Shown here: positions 16,650-25,545 of the stretch, one piece after another
How positions within the stretch are numbered: the first letter of the stretch is position 1
Layout: each line of letters opens with the position of its first letter
Assembly (NCBI GenBank): GCA_964410965.1
Contig: CAYPIY010000007.1
Location: forward strand, 186,001 to 250,000
Source: JBBIRG01 sp964410965
GTDB taxonomy: Bacteria; CLD3; SB21; JBBIRG01
DNA length: 64,000 bases
Direction: 5' to 3'
The notes under the pieces: generated by a model
What the model saw: only the letters and a program-made list of their open reading frames with translations
The model's database searches: none
Told to the model about the DNA's origin: nothing
Made by a program: the position numbers and the translations under genes

Positions 16650-17598
16650 CCGGTACCGTTTTTTTGAATGGAGTGATCAAAGCGTCGTATTTGATTTTTT
16701 TCATGTCATCCGTCATGGAAAGCATGCGCGTATGGGAGACATACCAAAGAAAAAGGACAAGGATGATCGTTCCGGCCAGGCCTCCGTCGATTCCGAAATG
16801 CCCGCCGTTCCACCAGAGGCTGTCATTGTATTCCATCCTGAGTACGGAAAAGGAGCTCTGAAACCTCTCGACGCGGGATCCGAGAACATAACTCTGGAAG
16901 AAGTTCCAGCCGACATGAAGCCCCAGGCCCGCCCACAGGGCTCGCGTACGGAAATAGCAGAAACAGTAAAGGATTCCGGCAAGTCCGGTATTGATCATGG
17001 TGATGACCGGCTGGCCGGACCCGCTGCCCAGGATCATTCCGTAAAACGAGGAAATCGCGAGGGAAGCCGCGATCTTTCCCAATCCTTCCGCCATCGTCTG
17101 GAGCAAATATCCCCTGAAAACCATTTCGTAGAAAAAACCGAGCGATATCCAGGTCATAAGATTAAGACCCGCTCCCAGCCATGCCTCACTGTAATCCATT
17201 CCGCGGAACTGAAACGTAATCATGCCCAGCGCCGTCAGTATCATCGCGATGAAGAAAGGAATCAGCGCTCCGATCACCAGCCCGAACATCAGTTCCGAAC
17301 GCCAGCGCGAATGAAACGCAAGTCCGACAGATCCGAACTCGCGTTTGTCGGCGAGCTTCAGAACAATCCAGGTGATGAGGATAACGACAACCGCCATTAC
17401 GGCATTCGGAAGAAAAATCAGTACATCCCGCAGTGCGCCGGCTTCCTTCGGTTTTGTGATTCCGCTGAAGAGTAAGGTCAGCAAAACGTAGGACGCTGAG
17501 ATGAAAAACGTCATGAAAATGACCACCCGCCAGAACCAGTGAATCTGGTTAAGATGATTCAGGAAAAGACTGCTTTTTGGGGGATTGACATGATCCAA
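16633..17598 (-). CDS. CPBP-like intramembrane protease family protein, degenerate active site
   Basis: A polytopic membrane protein (321 aa, about 8 helices) of the CPBP/Abi (Rce1-like) type. The third family motif is present as GLHVGWN (His228, Asn232). In the first motif, normally EExxxR, only the second glutamate and the arginine remain: Tyr157-Glu158-MVF-Arg162. The second motif, usually FxxxH, reads FYGMILG and lacks the histidine. It may be a non-catalytic relative or use a variant site. The frame opens with TTG at 17598, supported by AAAGGA 7 bp upstream. It overlaps selA. Confidence 0.8.
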   Translation of the reverse strand: MDHVNPPKSSLFLNHLNQIHWFWRVVIFMTFFISASYVLLTLLFSGITKPKEAGALRDVLIFLPNAVMAVVVILITWIVLKLADKREFGSVGLAFHSRWRSELMFGLVIGALIPFFIAMILTALGMITFQFRGMDYSEAWLGAGLNLMTWISLGFFYEMVFRGYLLQTMAEGLGKIAASLAISSFYGMILGSGSGQPVITMINTGLAGILYCFCYFRTRALWAGLGLHVGWNFFQSYVLGSRVERFQSSFSVLRMEYNDSLWWNGGHFGIDGGLAGTIILVLFLWYVSHTRMLSMTDDMKKIKYDALITPFKKTVPDEKTE

Positions 17599-17623
17599 AG
17601 TAAGATCCTTTCAATTAACGGGT

Positions 17624-19693
17624 TTAGTCATCCTCAGCCCGGAAGCGGACCGTATCCCCGCGTGTGGCGTGAAGGATCCGGCTCATGGCCTCTCCGGGGA
17701 TAAGAAGGGGGCTGTCTTCCGCTTCAAGCGATTCAGCATGACTGATGATCTGCTGGCCTGCCATTTTCCGGGCCAGGAGATTCATGTAGGTTTTTTTATT
17801 TTTTCGCAGCTGGCCTCGGTAAAAGTAACGCTCATATTTTTTGGGATTGGGAATGATCGTCGCGAGAAACGCGGACTCATTGACGCTCAGCGTCGACGGT
17901 CGCTTCCGGAAATAAAATTCCGAAGCTCTCCCTATGCCGTAAATGTCGGGTCCCCATTCGATGATATTCAGGTAGATTTCCAGCAGCCTCTTTTTATGGC
18001 GCTCCTTGTCCCTGTGTTCGTCCAGCATCCGTTCCCTGTTGATCAGCCAGGTCAGGATCAGTTCCTGAAATTTCCGGGACAGCGTTTTTTCCCTGCTGAG
18101 AAAAAGATTTTTCACCCATTGCATGGATATCGTGCTGGCGCCCCGGACAAATTTTTTTTGCCGCAGATTCTCGGCGACGGATTTTTCAATCTGCAGGACG
18201 TTGAATCCGTCGTTCCTGAAAAATGAGCCGTCTTCGCTGAACAGCACCGCATGAACCAGGTGTTTCGGGATGCTGTCGTAAGGAACATAATAAGGATTGT
18301 CCTTGCCTACGGTCATCACGCTGTCTTTACCGTCTTCCGTAAGAACAGCATGTTCGAAATCATCCCTGTATTTTTTTATGTTCACCGAATCTCCGAGCGT
18401 AACGACCCGGAAATCCCTGCTCAGAGAAAGGGACGGTTCAACCTGCACGCAGTCCGGCATAGCGGTATTCAGCCGGAAATTCAGCTCATAGCTCATGCGT
18501 CCCCGGACCCGAATGCCCTCAAGCCGGGTCATGAACACCGGAGGAACCGACATGAAAAAATCGTCCATCGACAGGGTGTCCAGCTTCAGCATAAGCCTGT
18601 AGTCGGGCTGGTGATCCGGATTCGTTATGGTGCCGGAAACGAATATCCTGATCTGGCCCATTCCGACATGGGTTTGCGGATTCACGGTAATTTTTCCGGC
18701 TTCGATGTCGAGATTTAATCCCGCTTGAATGTCCAGCCCCTGAATTTTTTTTGATGCCACAGCGCCCGAGGTCAGGGCAAGATCGTGAATCATGACCTGA
18801 AAGTCCAGGTGGTCCCGTCCGGAATCCGATTCCGCTTCGTTCATGATCATGTCCATTCCTTTCAGCGCCACATCCATATCCAGCCAGCGCGAAAGAAAGG
18901 GAAGCTTGAAACTCCGGTCCAGCAATGTATTGAGCATGATCTGCCGGGTCCCTGAATTCATATGCCCGCTGATCAGGGCACGGGTTTGCCCGTCCTGTGA
19001 AACCAGTGTACCCTTCAGTTCAAACTGCATCTGTCCCGGTATGACGGTTTTCAGGCTCATCTGGCCGTTTTCAAGAGACATGATTTCTTTTTTCAGGATG
19101 AACAATTTCCGGCCGGGTATGAATTCTGCATATTCGTTACTGAAACGGACGTTCAGGCTCCGTACCGTCAGATTGGGTAGCCCGGATGGCAGGTATTTGT
19201 CTAAATAGGACGTTTTTTTCCGTTGTGCCGAATCCTGCGGCGATAGGGTGTCTGAAGAGAGGAATAGCGATCCCAGTGGGCTGACGTTCAGGCCCGTTGT
19301 ATCCCAGGTCATGTGAACAGTGATCGTGTCAATGATTACGCTGTCGACGGGCATCGTACGGAATAGATTCATGAAGCTCGTATGGACCGTTATCCGCGAT
19401 GCCTGAATGAGAGGCGGAATTTCATCAGATTGTTCCCTCTGGTTTAGTCCAGTACCCGTTTTTGATGAATCCGGCCGGACCATGATACCCCGAAACTGGA
19501 TCACACCCGTTTCGGGAAAAAGGATTTCCCCGATTGTGAGATCAAAACCGGTACGCGCCTCAAATTTTTGAATCGCGCTTTCGACTTTATTTCTGATGAT
19601 CCGCTTCAGGAGTGCCGGCGCCGAACAGAGCAGGACCGCCCCAAGGAATCCTGCGATCATCCAAAATTGAAATTTCCGGTTCTTGAACAGCAC
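17624..19693 (-). CDS. AsmA-like/glycosyltransferase 51 (peptidoglycan transglycosylase) fusion
   Basis: Residues about 10-32 are a membrane anchor. About 35-400 is a beta-rich domain like AsmA/DUF748 proteins (GEILFPETGVIQFRGIMV, LTVRSLNVRF). The C-terminal 230 residues are a GT51 transglycosylase, which polymerises lipid II into glycan strands: catalytic Glu487 in LFSEDGSFFRNDGFN, then GASTISMQWVKNLFLSREKTLSRK, EIYLNIIEWGPDIYGIGRASEFYF, and ESAFLATIIPNP. STISMQ replaces the common STITQQ. No transpeptidase domain follows. GTG start at 19693, with the nucleoside transporter 25 bp upstream. AsmA-like proteins are linked to lipid transport, so the pairing with a lipid II enzyme is notable. Confidence 0.85.
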   Translation of the reverse strand: MLFKNRKFQFWMIAGFLGAVLLCSAPALLKRIIRNKVESAIQKFEARTGFDLTIGEILFPETGVIQFRGIMVRPDSSKTGTGLNQREQSDEIPPLIQASRITVHTSFMNLFRTMPVDSVIIDTITVHMTWDTTGLNVSPLGSLFLSSDTLSPQDSAQRKKTSYLDKYLPSGLPNLTVRSLNVRFSNEYAEFIPGRKLFILKKEIMSLENGQMSLKTVIPGQMQFELKGTLVSQDGQTRALISGHMNSGTRQIMLNTLLDRSFKLPFLSRWLDMDVALKGMDMIMNEAESDSGRDHLDFQVMIHDLALTSGAVASKKIQGLDIQAGLNLDIEAGKITVNPQTHVGMGQIRIFVSGTITNPDHQPDYRLMLKLDTLSMDDFFMSVPPVFMTRLEGIRVRGRMSYELNFRLNTAMPDCVQVEPSLSLSRDFRVVTLGDSVNIKKYRDDFEHAVLTEDGKDSVMTVGKDNPYYVPYDSIPKHLVHAVLFSEDGSFFRNDGFNVLQIEKSVAENLRQKKFVRGASTISMQWVKNLFLSREKTLSRKFQELILTWLINRERMLDEHRDKERHKKRLLEIYLNIIEWGPDIYGIGRASEFYFRKRPSTLSVNESAFLATIIPNPKKYERYFYRGQLRKNKKTYMNLLARKMAGQQIISHAESLEAEDSPLLIPGEAMSRILHATRGDTVRFRAEDD

Positions 19694-19718
19694 TTGATGT
19701 TTCTTTTCATCGACCGTG

Positions 19719-21026
19719 TTACAGGATAATGCCGGCGACGGTGCCGGCCAGCAATGTGGCTAAAGCGCCGCCGAGTACCGCCCGCAGGCCGAGTGCAGCG
19801 ATGTCTTTCTGACGATCCGGGGCCAGGGGCGTAATTCCGCCGATTTGTATGGCAATCGAGGAAAAATTGGCGAAACCGCATAAGGCAAAAGTGGCGATCA
19901 TAATCGATTTATCGGAAAGAAGAACGCCGTTTTTGATCATTGCCGACATGTCAGAGTAAGCGACAAATTCATTCAGGGCGATCTTTGTTCCGATCAGGCT
20001 CCCCACCGCAGGCGCTTCGTTCCAGGGGACTCCTGAAGCAAAAGCGATTGGCGCGAACACATACCCGAATATTGTCTGCAGGTTCAGGTTCTGGATTCCA
20101 AGCCATCCGCCGGCCGAATTCACAATTGCGTTGAATAACGCAATGAGCGCAATAAAGGCGATCAGCATGCCCGCGACATTGATGGCCAGTTTTACTCCGT
20201 CTGCGGCTCCGCCCGCCGCGGCTTCGATAACATTCGATGCGTTTTTTTCGACCGTCATTTTAACGGTTCCTTTGGTCACCGGATCGCTGGTTTCGGGATA
20301 CATGATCTTCGCGATCGCCAATCCCGCCGGCGCGGCCATGATGCTCGCTCCGAGTAAATGGGTGGCAAAAAGTATCTGCCCTTCTTTGATGGGGAGATTA
20401 TGCAGAGCCGCGTACGATTCGCCAAGCATCTGAACATAAGCCGCCATCACTCCGCCCGCAATCGTCGCCATCCCGCCGACCATGATGGTCAGAAGTTCCG
20501 ACTGGGTCATCTTTGCAATAAAAGGACGTATCATTAAGGGCGCTTCCGTTTGTCCGACAAAGATATTCGCCGTGTTCGATAACGACTCTGCGCCGCTGGT
20601 ACCCATGAGTTTGGACATCACCCAGGCCATTCCCTGAACGACTTTCTGCATGATCCCGAGATAATACAGGACCGACATCAGCGCCGAGAAAAAAATTATC
20701 GTCGGCAGAACCTGAAACACAAAAAAGAAACCCAGCGTCCCTTCATTGCCCGGGCTCATCGCTAAATTTCCGAATACAAATCTTGCTCCTTCGGTTGTAA
20801 AACTAAGAAGCAGAACGAACCCCTCGCCGATACGCTCAAAAATCCACGACAGGGCATTAAACGGGGGCCCCCATGACTTTCCCTTGAGCACAAGCAAGCC
20901 GAATACAGCCTGGATTAACAGTCCCATGCCGACAAGCCGCCAGTTGACTTTCTTTTTGTTGTTGGACACCAGCCATGCGATCCCGATGATCACGATCATT
21001 CCCAATATGCCGATCCAGCGTTCCAT
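19719..21026 (-). CDS. Concentrative nucleoside transporter (NupC/CNT family)
   Basis: A multi-helix inner-membrane cation-coupled nucleoside importer of 435 aa. Family signatures are clear: GFFFVFQVLPTIIFFSALMS, SGAESLSNTANIFVGQTEAPL (the GQTEAP substrate-site loop), MVGGMATIAGGVMAAY, FGYVFAPIAFASGVPWNEA, and ALCGFANFSSIAIQIGG near the end. AGGAG precedes the ATG by 6-7 bp. It is first in a minus-strand run leading into the AsmA/GT51 gene, and could feed salvage together with DeoC, which lies on the other strand at 22.9 kb. Confidence 0.94.
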   Translation of the reverse strand: MERWIGILGMIVIIGIAWLVSNNKKKVNWRLVGMGLLIQAVFGLLVLKGKSWGPPFNALSWIFERIGEGFVLLLSFTTEGARFVFGNLAMSPGNEGTLGFFFVFQVLPTIIFFSALMSVLYYLGIMQKVVQGMAWVMSKLMGTSGAESLSNTANIFVGQTEAPLMIRPFIAKMTQSELLTIMVGGMATIAGGVMAAYVQMLGESYAALHNLPIKEGQILFATHLLGASIMAAPAGLAIAKIMYPETSDPVTKGTVKMTVEKNASNVIEAAAGGAADGVKLAINVAGMLIAFIALIALFNAIVNSAGGWLGIQNLNLQTIFGYVFAPIAFASGVPWNEAPAVGSLIGTKIALNEFVAYSDMSAMIKNGVLLSDKSIMIATFALCGFANFSSIAIQIGGITPLAPDRQKDIAALGLRAVLGGALATLLAGTVAGIIL

Positions 21027-21113
21027 ATCCGCTCCTGTAATTCAGGTTAGTGTAACATTAGATAACCCTATAAAAAAGATAGATTCAATTCAATACAAAA
21101 CTGTCTCTCCGTT

Positions 21114-21740
21114 TCATTCCTCGTCTTTCATGATAAGACCGTAAACTTTTCTGATCTTATCATTCAATTCTTCGGCCTGCTTGTCATTGAGGATCACATG
21201 ATCTGCTTTTTCGATCTTATCATCCTGGTTTATCTGGGAGTTCATTCGGTTACGTGCGTCTGTACGGGAAATCCCGTCCCGCATCATAATACGGTCCATG
21301 CAGATTTCCGGGTCAGCGGCCACTACGATGATAGCGTCAAACCATGATTCTATCCCGGCTTCGAAAATTAATGCCGCGTCGACCACGATCAGCCGGGCCT
21401 CGGTTTTCTTTTGTTCTTCGATTCTCTTCCGGACTTCCGGCCACAGGTAAGGATATATCAATGTATTTAAAAATGTTTTTTTCTCAGGATCGGAAAATAT
21501 CATCGCGCCGAGTCGTTTCCGGTTTATGGCGCCGTTATCATCTGTTATTGATTTTCCGAAAACGCTGATGACCTGTTCCCGCAATTTTTCGTGATGGTCT
21601 AGCGCTTTCCGGCCGATTTGATCCGCGTCGATGATAACAGCTCCCAGGCTTTCAAACAGTTTTGCGACGGTCGTCTTTCCGCTGCCGGTGTTGCCGGTAA
21701 GCCCGACAACCATCTGACGGTTCTGCTTTTTTTCGGTCAT
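21114..21740 (-). CDS. coaE: Dephospho-CoA kinase
   Basis: Last step of coenzyme A synthesis: phosphorylates the 3'-OH of dephospho-CoA. The P-loop is GLTGNTGSGKTT near residues 13-24, followed by the family marks IDADQIGRKAL, INRKRLG, and VVDAALIFEAG for the DxxLL-like segment. The 208-residue length is standard. It is divergent from the threonine aldolase, with 138 bp between. Confidence 0.95.
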   Translation of the reverse strand: MTEKKQNRQMVVGLTGNTGSGKTTVAKLFESLGAVIIDADQIGRKALDHHEKLREQVISVFGKSITDDNGAINRKRLGAMIFSDPEKKTFLNTLIYPYLWPEVRKRIEEQKKTEARLIVVDAALIFEAGIESWFDAIIVVAADPEICMDRIMMRDGISRTDARNRMNSQINQDDKIEKADHVILNDKQAEELNDKIRKVYGLIMKDEE

Positions 21741-21826
21741 GAGGGTAAGGTATTATGAATCAGGACAATAATCAATAACCGATTCACATTTCGTATGATC
21801 TAAAATCACAATTTCCGAATTTTTCG

Positions 21827-21855
21827 TTGAAAAACTCTTATGAATGGATTACCTT
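21827..21855 (+). promoter_or_regulatory. Candidate promoter for ltaE-deoC
   Basis: TTGAAA (21827-21832), a 17-bp spacer and TACCTT (21850-21855) lie 24 bp before the ltaE start. The -10 hexamer is only fair. Confidence 0.35.
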
Positions 21856-21878
21856 ACTTCAGACCTTAAAGGAGAATT

Positions 21879-22910
21879 ATGCGCGTTATTGATTTGCGGA
21901 GCGACACGGTAACCAAGCCTTCCCCGGAGATGCGGAAAGCCATGATGGACGCCGAAGTCGGCGATGACGTGTTCGGCGAGGATCCGACCGTCAATAAACT
22001 GGAAGAAACCGTCGCCGGCATGCTGGGCAAAGAAGCGGCGTTGTTCGTTCCGACCGGAACCATGGGAAACCAGATTTGCATCAAGGTGCACACTGTACCC
22101 GGCCAGGAAGTAATCTGCGACTGGAACAGCCATATTTTTAATTATGAGGCCGGCGCCGCTTCAATGCTGGCAGGCGTACAACTCAAGCCGCTCACGGGAC
22201 AGGACGGAATTATGACCGCGGAACAGGTTGAGCGGTTTATCAATGATGATGACATCCATCACGCACATACGAAACTGATCGCGCTGGAAAATACGCATAA
22301 CCGGGGAGGGGGCATCGTTTATCCGATCAATGAAATCCGGAAAATCCGCGAAGTCGCCGAACGCAACCGTATTCCCATGCATTTGGACGGTGCGCGTCTT
22401 TTTAACGCGGTTCATTATTCCGGCGTTCCCGCGAAAGACATCGCGGCCTGTTTTGAATCCGTCATGATCTGCCTTTCCAAGGGGCTCGGCGCGCCTGTAG
22501 GATCGGTTGTTGCCGGATCGAAAGCGTTTATCGATAAGGCCCGATGCGTCCGCAAAGCATACGGCGGAGGCATGCGGCAGGCCGGCATCATCGCCGCGGG
22601 AGGACTTTTCGCGCTGGAAAACAATATTGACCTACTGAAAACCGATCATTCCAGGGCATCTCAGCTGGCTGAGGCGATTGCCGGACTGAAGCCGTTTTAT
22701 ATTGATGTCAACAAGGTACATTCCAATATCATCATTTTTCATATTGCCGGTGAAAACATGAATGCCGAAGATGTTGTATCCAGACTTGAATCAGAAGGCG
22801 TCCTGTCGATGGCGTTTGATAAAAAACGGGTCCGGCTGGTGACGCACCTCGATCTTTCGGATGAGGATATCCGCCAGACGATTGATATATTTAAAAAATT
22901 ATATTCATAA
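21879..22910 (+). CDS. ltaE: Low-specificity L-threonine aldolase
   Basis: A PLP enzyme splitting L-threonine or allo-threonine into glycine and acetaldehyde. The N-terminus IDLRSDTVTKP and the segment GDDVFGEDPTVNKLEE are diagnostic. Further marks are FVPTGTMGNQI, LENTHNRGGG, HLDGARLFNA, and the PLP lysine Lys201 in CLSKGLGAPVGSV. AAAGGAG lies 7 bp before the ATG. DeoC follows after 26 bp; it too releases acetaldehyde, so the pair shares a product. Confidence 0.95.
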   Translation: MRVIDLRSDTVTKPSPEMRKAMMDAEVGDDVFGEDPTVNKLEETVAGMLGKEAALFVPTGTMGNQICIKVHTVPGQEVICDWNSHIFNYEAGAASMLAGVQLKPLTGQDGIMTAEQVERFINDDDIHHAHTKLIALENTHNRGGGIVYPINEIRKIREVAERNRIPMHLDGARLFNAVHYSGVPAKDIAACFESVMICLSKGLGAPVGSVVAGSKAFIDKARCVRKAYGGGMRQAGIIAAGGLFALENNIDLLKTDHSRASQLAEAIAGLKPFYIDVNKVHSNIIIFHIAGENMNAEDVVSRLESEGVLSMAFDKKRVRLVTHLDLSDEDIRQTIDIFKKLYS

Positions 22911-22936
22911 GTTCTTCAAAACGGGAGAAAACCGCC

Positions 22937-23779
22937 ATGGAAAAGCATATTGAACAGATCATTGCCGAACAAATAAAAAATAAAACAACCGATATCAATT
23001 ATCTCAGCAGTCCCTGTCATGACGCGGTCAGCAAGGAACCGGACGCGGTGAACCGGATCGTCTCCTGCGGCGCCTGCCGCATTTCTTCGACGCTGGGTGT
23101 CACGCCGGCCAAGGAAGTCGTTGCGCGCATGATCGATCATACGCTCCTGAAAGCCGAAGCGACGAAGTCCGAAGTCGAAAAACTGTGCGAAGAAGCCGCG
23201 AAATACTGCTTCGCGTCGGTCTGTGTGAATCCCTGCTGGGTCAGGCTTTGCGCGAAACTGCTCCGCGGAAAGGGCGTGAATGTCTGCACCGTCATCGGAT
23301 TTCCTCTGGGCGCCACCAGCACGCAGGCCAAAGCCAAAGAAACGGAATATGCCGTCAGCCACGGAGCGACGGAAATCGACATGGTCATTAACATCGGCTG
23401 GCTGAAATCCGGCGAATATGAGTTAGTGAAAAAAGACATCCATGAAGTCGTCCGTTTCGCCGGCCGTAAAGTACCGGTCAAAGTCATCCTGGAAACCTGC
23501 CTGCTGACCGACGAGGAAAAGATCAAGGCCTGCCTGCTGTCGAAAGAAGCCGGAGCGGCCTACGTGAAGACGTCCACGGGATTCAGCAAATCAGGCGCCA
23601 CCGCAGCCGATATCGCCCTGATGCGCAAAGTGGTCGGCGAGGAACTCGGAGTAAAGGCATCCGGAGGAGTACGGACGTATGAGGACGCCGTCGCGATGAT
23701 CGAATCCGGCGCGTCCCGGATCGGCGCCAGCGCAAGCGTGAAAATCGTGACCGGTAAAGGAACGGCGTCGGGATATTAA
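22937..23779 (+). CDS. deoC: Deoxyribose-phosphate aldolase with N-terminal extension
   Basis: Cleaves 2-deoxyribose-5-phosphate to glyceraldehyde-3-phosphate and acetaldehyde in deoxynucleoside breakdown. The catalytic core from about residue 62 is complete: IDHTLLKAEAT, CVNPCWV, GFPLGATSTQAKAKE, EIDMVINIGWLKSGEY, and Schiff-base Lys211 in AYVKTSTGFSKSGAT. At 280 aa it is about 60 residues longer than the usual 220; the extra part is N-terminal, is not a signal peptide, and carries a CGAC pair (Cys44, Cys47). It fits with the nucleoside transporter at 19.7-21.0 kb. Confidence 0.94.
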   Translation: MEKHIEQIIAEQIKNKTTDINYLSSPCHDAVSKEPDAVNRIVSCGACRISSTLGVTPAKEVVARMIDHTLLKAEATKSEVEKLCEEAAKYCFASVCVNPCWVRLCAKLLRGKGVNVCTVIGFPLGATSTQAKAKETEYAVSHGATEIDMVINIGWLKSGEYELVKKDIHEVVRFAGRKVPVKVILETCLLTDEEKIKACLLSKEAGAAYVKTSTGFSKSGATAADIALMRKVVGEELGVKASGGVRTYEDAVAMIESGASRIGASASVKIVTGKGTASGY

Positions 23780-23799
23780 GAAAAAGGATTGAAAGTAAT

Positions 23800-24060
23800 A
23801 TGCCTGAAATAAGTCGTTTTTATGGTATCATCATCAGTATGTACTATAACGATCATGATCCACCGCATTTTCACGTCCATTACGGCGAATACATAGCGGA
23901 AATCGCCATTCAAACTTTAGACGTCATCGATGGACATATTCCGCATCGGGCGAAAATATTGGTTCTTGAATGGGCATCGGAACACAAAGACGAACTATTA
24001 AAAAATTGGGAATTACGGGAAAATAAATTACCTTTACAGGCAATTGAACCTTTACCCTAA
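23800..24060 (+). CDS. DUF4160 protein
   Basis: An 86-residue protein with the DUF4160 pattern: PEISRFYGIIISMYYNDHDPPHFHVHYGEY near the start (histidine-rich DHDPPHFHV core) and a C-terminal helix with VLEWASEHKDELLKNWE. DUF4160 genes commonly pair with DUF2442, as here, in a two-gene module resembling a toxin-antitoxin pair, though activity is not established for most. AAAGGA lies upstream of the ATG at 23800. It follows deoC by 20 bp. Confidence 0.9.
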   Translation: MPEISRFYGIIISMYYNDHDPPHFHVHYGEYIAEIAIQTLDVIDGHIPHRAKILVLEWASEHKDELLKNWELRENKLPLQAIEPLP

Positions 24061-24066
24061 GGCATC

Positions 24067-24318
24067 ATGCAAAAAATTATTGAAATACAACCCAAATATA
24101 AAAGTATCATTAAAGTTCTTTTTCAGGACGGTTTCAGCGTAGAAATTGATTTTGAATCATTTATTGATCAGGGATTATCCCAGCCTTTAAGCGATTTTGA
24201 ATATTTTAAAACTGCCTATATCGATACCAACGGCGGTATTTCGTGGCCGAACGGTTATGATTTTTGTCCGAATTTTTTGCGGGAAGTGGCAGAAAAAAAC
24301 AGATTTGTCATTCAATAA
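24067..24318 (+). CDS. DUF2442 protein
   Basis: An 83-residue partner of DUF4160. The middle (VLFQDGFSVEIDFESFI) and the end (GGISWPNGYDFCPNFLREVA) match the DUF2442 pattern, in which the WPNGYDFCPNFL segment is typical. It starts 6 bp after the DUF4160 stop, so the two are translationally close. The function is unproven; module pairing suggests an antitoxin-like or regulatory role. Confidence 0.9.
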   Translation: MQKIIEIQPKYKSIIKVLFQDGFSVEIDFESFIDQGLSQPLSDFEYFKTAYIDTNGGISWPNGYDFCPNFLREVAEKNRFVIQ

Positions 24319-24350
24319 TCAATTTACTTTCATCCTTTTGGACATACCCA

Positions 24351-25355
24351 ATGAGCAACATCATCACCATCGAACGCCATATCATCGATATGGAGCGCAA
24401 ACATCCCGGCGCGACCGGCGAACTCAGCGGACTGCTGACCGACATCGCGTTAGCCGGAAAAATCATCTCGCGTGAAGTGAACCGCGCGGGCCTTGAAAAC
24501 CTCATCGGCGTCACCGGCAAGGAAAACATCCATGGCGAAGCGATCAAGAAATTAGACAAATTCTCTCATGATACACTGGTAAAGATCATCGCCGGTGGAC
24601 GGGGAGAAATTTTCCTTCTCGTATCCGAGGAAGTCGAACATCCCATCAGCTTGCGCGGACACAATACCGAAGGCAAGTATATCGTCAATTTCGACCCGCT
24701 GGACGGATCTTCCAACATCGACGCAAACGTAAGCGTAGGCACCATTTTCTCCATTCTGAGAAAAGACTGCGGCATTGACGCCCCTGATCAGGATTGCTGC
24801 AAACAAAAGGGCACGAACCAGGTAGGAGCCGGATATATCATTTACGGTTCCAGCACGATGTTCGTGTACACGGTCGGTCACGGAGTACACGGGTTCACGT
24901 TCGATTCCAATGTCGGTGAATTCATACTTTCGCATGAATTCATCAAAACTCCTGAACGCGGGAAAATCTACAGCGCCAATGAAGGCAATTACAATAAATG
25001 GGATACCGGCGTTCGCAAATACATTGATTACATCAAGGAAATCAACAAAGAAGACCGGCGACCCTATACATCCAGATATATCGGGTCGTTAGTGGCGGAC
25101 TTTCACCGTAATTTGTTATACGGTGGCATCTTTTTATATCCCGGCGATAAGGCGAGTCCTTCAGGCAAACTCCGGCTGTTATACGAGGCCAACCCCCTCG
25201 CGATGGTGATCGAGCAGGCGGGCGGCATGGCGAGCGACGGACATCAGCGCATACTCGATATTGAACCGTCCACGCTTCACCAGAAAACGCCTTTGATTAT
25301 CGGCAGCAAATACGACGTGGAACTGGCGTGCAAGTATATTCAGCATAAACGGTGA
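24351..25355 (+). CDS. fbp: Fructose-1,6-bisphosphatase class I
   Basis: Hydrolyses fructose-1,6-bisphosphate in gluconeogenesis. The start is set at ATG 24351, since an upstream in-frame ATG (24264) would overlap DUF2442 and add sequence foreign to the family. The 334-residue product has the metal and substrate motifs VSEEVEHPI, NFDPLDGSSNIDANVSVGTIF, IYGSSTMFVYTVG, SRYIGSLVADFHRNLLYGGIFLYP and LLYEANPLAMVIEQAGG. A convergent terminator lies 130 bp downstream. The DUF4160/DUF2442 pair splits it from deoC. Confidence 0.95.
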   Translation: MSNIITIERHIIDMERKHPGATGELSGLLTDIALAGKIISREVNRAGLENLIGVTGKENIHGEAIKKLDKFSHDTLVKIIAGGRGEIFLLVSEEVEHPISLRGHNTEGKYIVNFDPLDGSSNIDANVSVGTIFSILRKDCGIDAPDQDCCKQKGTNQVGAGYIIYGSSTMFVYTVGHGVHGFTFDSNVGEFILSHEFIKTPERGKIYSANEGNYNKWDTGVRKYIDYIKEINKEDRRPYTSRYIGSLVADFHRNLLYGGIFLYPGDKASPSGKLRLLYEANPLAMVIEQAGGMASDGHQRILDIEPSTLHQKTPLIIGSKYDVELACKYIQHKR

Positions 25356-25486
25356 TTTTAAACAAAGCGGATTAACAGAGATTCCGCATTCCGGATCAAT
25401 CGCACTGGTTTTCCGGCTGGCTGTGATTGACTTAAAACACCTTATCAGTGCGGTTTTGAATTATTTCCTAGAATATCAGAATCAAA

Positions 25487-25516
25487 AAAAGCCGCTCCCT
25501 TTCGGGAACGGCTTTT
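25487..25516. terminator. Bidirectional intrinsic terminator
   Basis: AAAAGCCG (25487-25494) pairs with CGGCTTTT (25509-25516), extended by TCCC/GGGA around a 4-base loop. On the minus strand seven T follow, which serves the 974-aa gene; on the plus strand four T serve fbp. Confidence 0.8.
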
Positions 25517-25545
25517 ATAACCACGATTCTACATCCTGCTCTAAG

